Assembly (NCBI GenBank): GCA_018401555.1 | Contig: JAGYKP010000094.1 | Span: 1-39,951, forward strand | Direction: 5' to 3' | Length of the DNA: 39,951 nucleotides | Source: Halomonas sp. | Lineage (GTDB): Bacteria > Pseudomonadota > Gammaproteobacteria > Pseudomonadales > Halomonadaceae | Shown: positions 38,973 through 39,951 of the stretch, one piece after another | Layout: every line of letters begins with the position of its first letter | Position numbering within the stretch: the stretch's first letter is position 1 | Position numbers and translations under genes: made by a program | The notes under the pieces: generated by a model | Seen by the model: the letters and a program-made list of their open reading frames with translations, nothing else | What the model was told of the DNA's origin: nothing | The model's database searches: none

Positions 38973-39951
38973 TCAGCGCTGCAGACGCTCGAGCAGGTTG
39001 CGGGTGGCGAAGCCATCCGGGGGGGTGCCGATGGTGGCCTGGAACTCGCGCACTCCGCGGCGGGTATTGGGACCCATGATGCCGTCGGGCGTGCCCACCT
39101 CGAAACCGCGTGCGTTGAGGGCCTGCTGCATCTCGCGCACCTGGCTGCGGCTCAGCTGGCTGCTCCTCCCGGGGCCAACCGCCGACGATCCCGCCACGCC
39201 CCGCGATCTCGTCGGCCAGGCTGCCCACGGCCAGCGCATAGCTGGTGGCGTTGTTGTAGCGCAGGATGGCCCGGAAGTTGGGTCCCACCAGGAAGGCCGG
39301 CCCCCTCGCGCCGGCGGGCACGATCACCGCCGCCTCGTCATAAGCGGGCAAGGCTCCATCGTCCACGGTACGCACGCCCTGTGCGGACCAGGCGGCGGAC
39401 GAACGCCGGTTGGAAAGCTCGGTCTGGGCATAGTCGAACCCCTCGGGCAGGGTCACCTCGACGCCCCACGGCTCCCCTCGCGCCAGCCGGCACTTGCGCC
39501 GAGGTAGTGGGCGGTGGAGGCCATGACGTCCGGGATGCTGCCCCAGATATCACGACGCCCGTCGCCATCACCGTCCTTGGCGTAGGCCTCGAAGCTGGAG
39601 GGAATGAACTGGGTGTGGCCCATGGCACCGGCCCAGGAGCCGAGCATGCGCTCGGGGGCGATATCGCCGGCCTCGATGATACGCAGGGCGGCGAGCAGCT
39701 CACCGCGGGCGAAGTCGCTGCGGCGGCCGTCATAGGCCAGCGTGGCCAGCGCCTCGAGGGTCGAGAAGTCGCCGAAGTTGCCGCCGTAATTGCTCTCGAT
39801 GCCCCAGATCGCCACGATCACCTCCGCCGGCACACCGTAGCGCTGCTCCATGCGGCGCGCGGTGTCGCGGTGCTCGGCCAGGCGGGCCCGGCCGGTGGTG
39901 ACACGCTGGGCGGAGACGGCGCTGTCCAGGTACTGCCAGATGGGCGCGCAC
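38973..39951 (-). CDS. Lytic murein transglycosylase with C-terminal peptidoglycan-binding domain (partial, frameshifted)
   Basis: The 5' end lies beyond the window. The frame enters at 39951 as APIWQYLDSAVSAQRVTTG and continues MEQRYGVPAEVIVAIWGIESNYG; the Glu of IESNYG is the catalytic acid of the MltB/SLT_2 family. Further motifs are AYDGRRSDFARGELLAALRI, GSWAGAMGHTQFIPSSFEAY and DGDGRRDIWGSIPDVMAS. Shifts near 39475 and 39165 are needed to join the middle (VTLPEGFDYAQTELSNRR, GPAFLVGPNFRAILRYNNAT) and the C-terminal PG_binding_1 domain (VREMQQALNARGFEVGTPDG, ending LLERLQR). It cleaves glycan strands to 1,6-anhydroMurNAc, whose recycling needs amgK-murU nearby. Confidence 0.9.

Overview
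The window is high-G+C gammaproteobacterial chromosome. Gene content and order (rpsU-dnaG-rpoD; tsaD/plsY/folBK; lptD-surA-pdxA-rsmA-apaG-apaH; amgK-murU; an orphan phaR) point to Halomonadaceae (Halomonas or a close relative). This is an inference from protein style and synteny, not from a search. No rRNA, tRNA or CRISPR array was seen.

Layout. (1) About 1-6800, + strand: end of a PQQ cofactor operon. It holds the tail of pqqB, then pqqC, pqqD, pqqE, a prolyl-oligopeptidase family (S9) peptidase, and the M16 peptidase pqqF. (2) 6900-8815, + strand: formaldehyde handling, with adhC (class III alcohol dehydrogenase) and gfa. (3) 8894-13646, - strand: a complete HAAT-type (Liv-like) ABC importer operon, livG-livF-binding protein-livH-livM. 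The 324 bp upstream of it carry a perfect TTACGTTAACGTAA palindrome. (4) 13971-14627: an orphan membrane protein. It is followed by an IS3-family (IS150-like) element of 1445 bp inside a strong bidirectional terminator, with a GGC target duplication. (5) 16168-20464, - strand: the macromolecular synthesis operon rpsU-dnaG-rpoD, with an internal terminator between rpsU and dnaG. (6) 20726-24934: tsaD, plsY, folB, folK, cca, glpE. (7) 24983-31447, - strand: the envelope/maintenance operon lptD-surA-pdxA-rsmA-apaG-apaH. Its SurA is short and has no parvulin domain. (8) 31590-33812, + strand: amgK-murU (cell-wall sugar recycling) and an OsmC-family protein. (9) 33935-39951: hinT, a prkB-like kinase, a thioesterase, purD, phaR (- strand), rsmE (+), then a RimB-like protease and a lytic transglycosylase cut by the window edge (-).

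How the parts fit. The PQQ operon makes the cofactor for periplasmic alcohol or aldehyde dehydrogenases. The adjacent glutathione-dependent formaldehyde genes suggest C1 or alcohol oxidation, or formaldehyde released by demethylation of compatible solutes. The importer next door may supply a related substrate, but this is inference.

Quality warning. About 38 single-base indels break some 20 genes, many of them normally essential or near-essential (tsaD, lptD, cca, purD). In each case the family sequence continues in another frame with essentially nothing lost. I read these as sequence or assembly errors rather than real pseudogenes, and give such genes their full spans.
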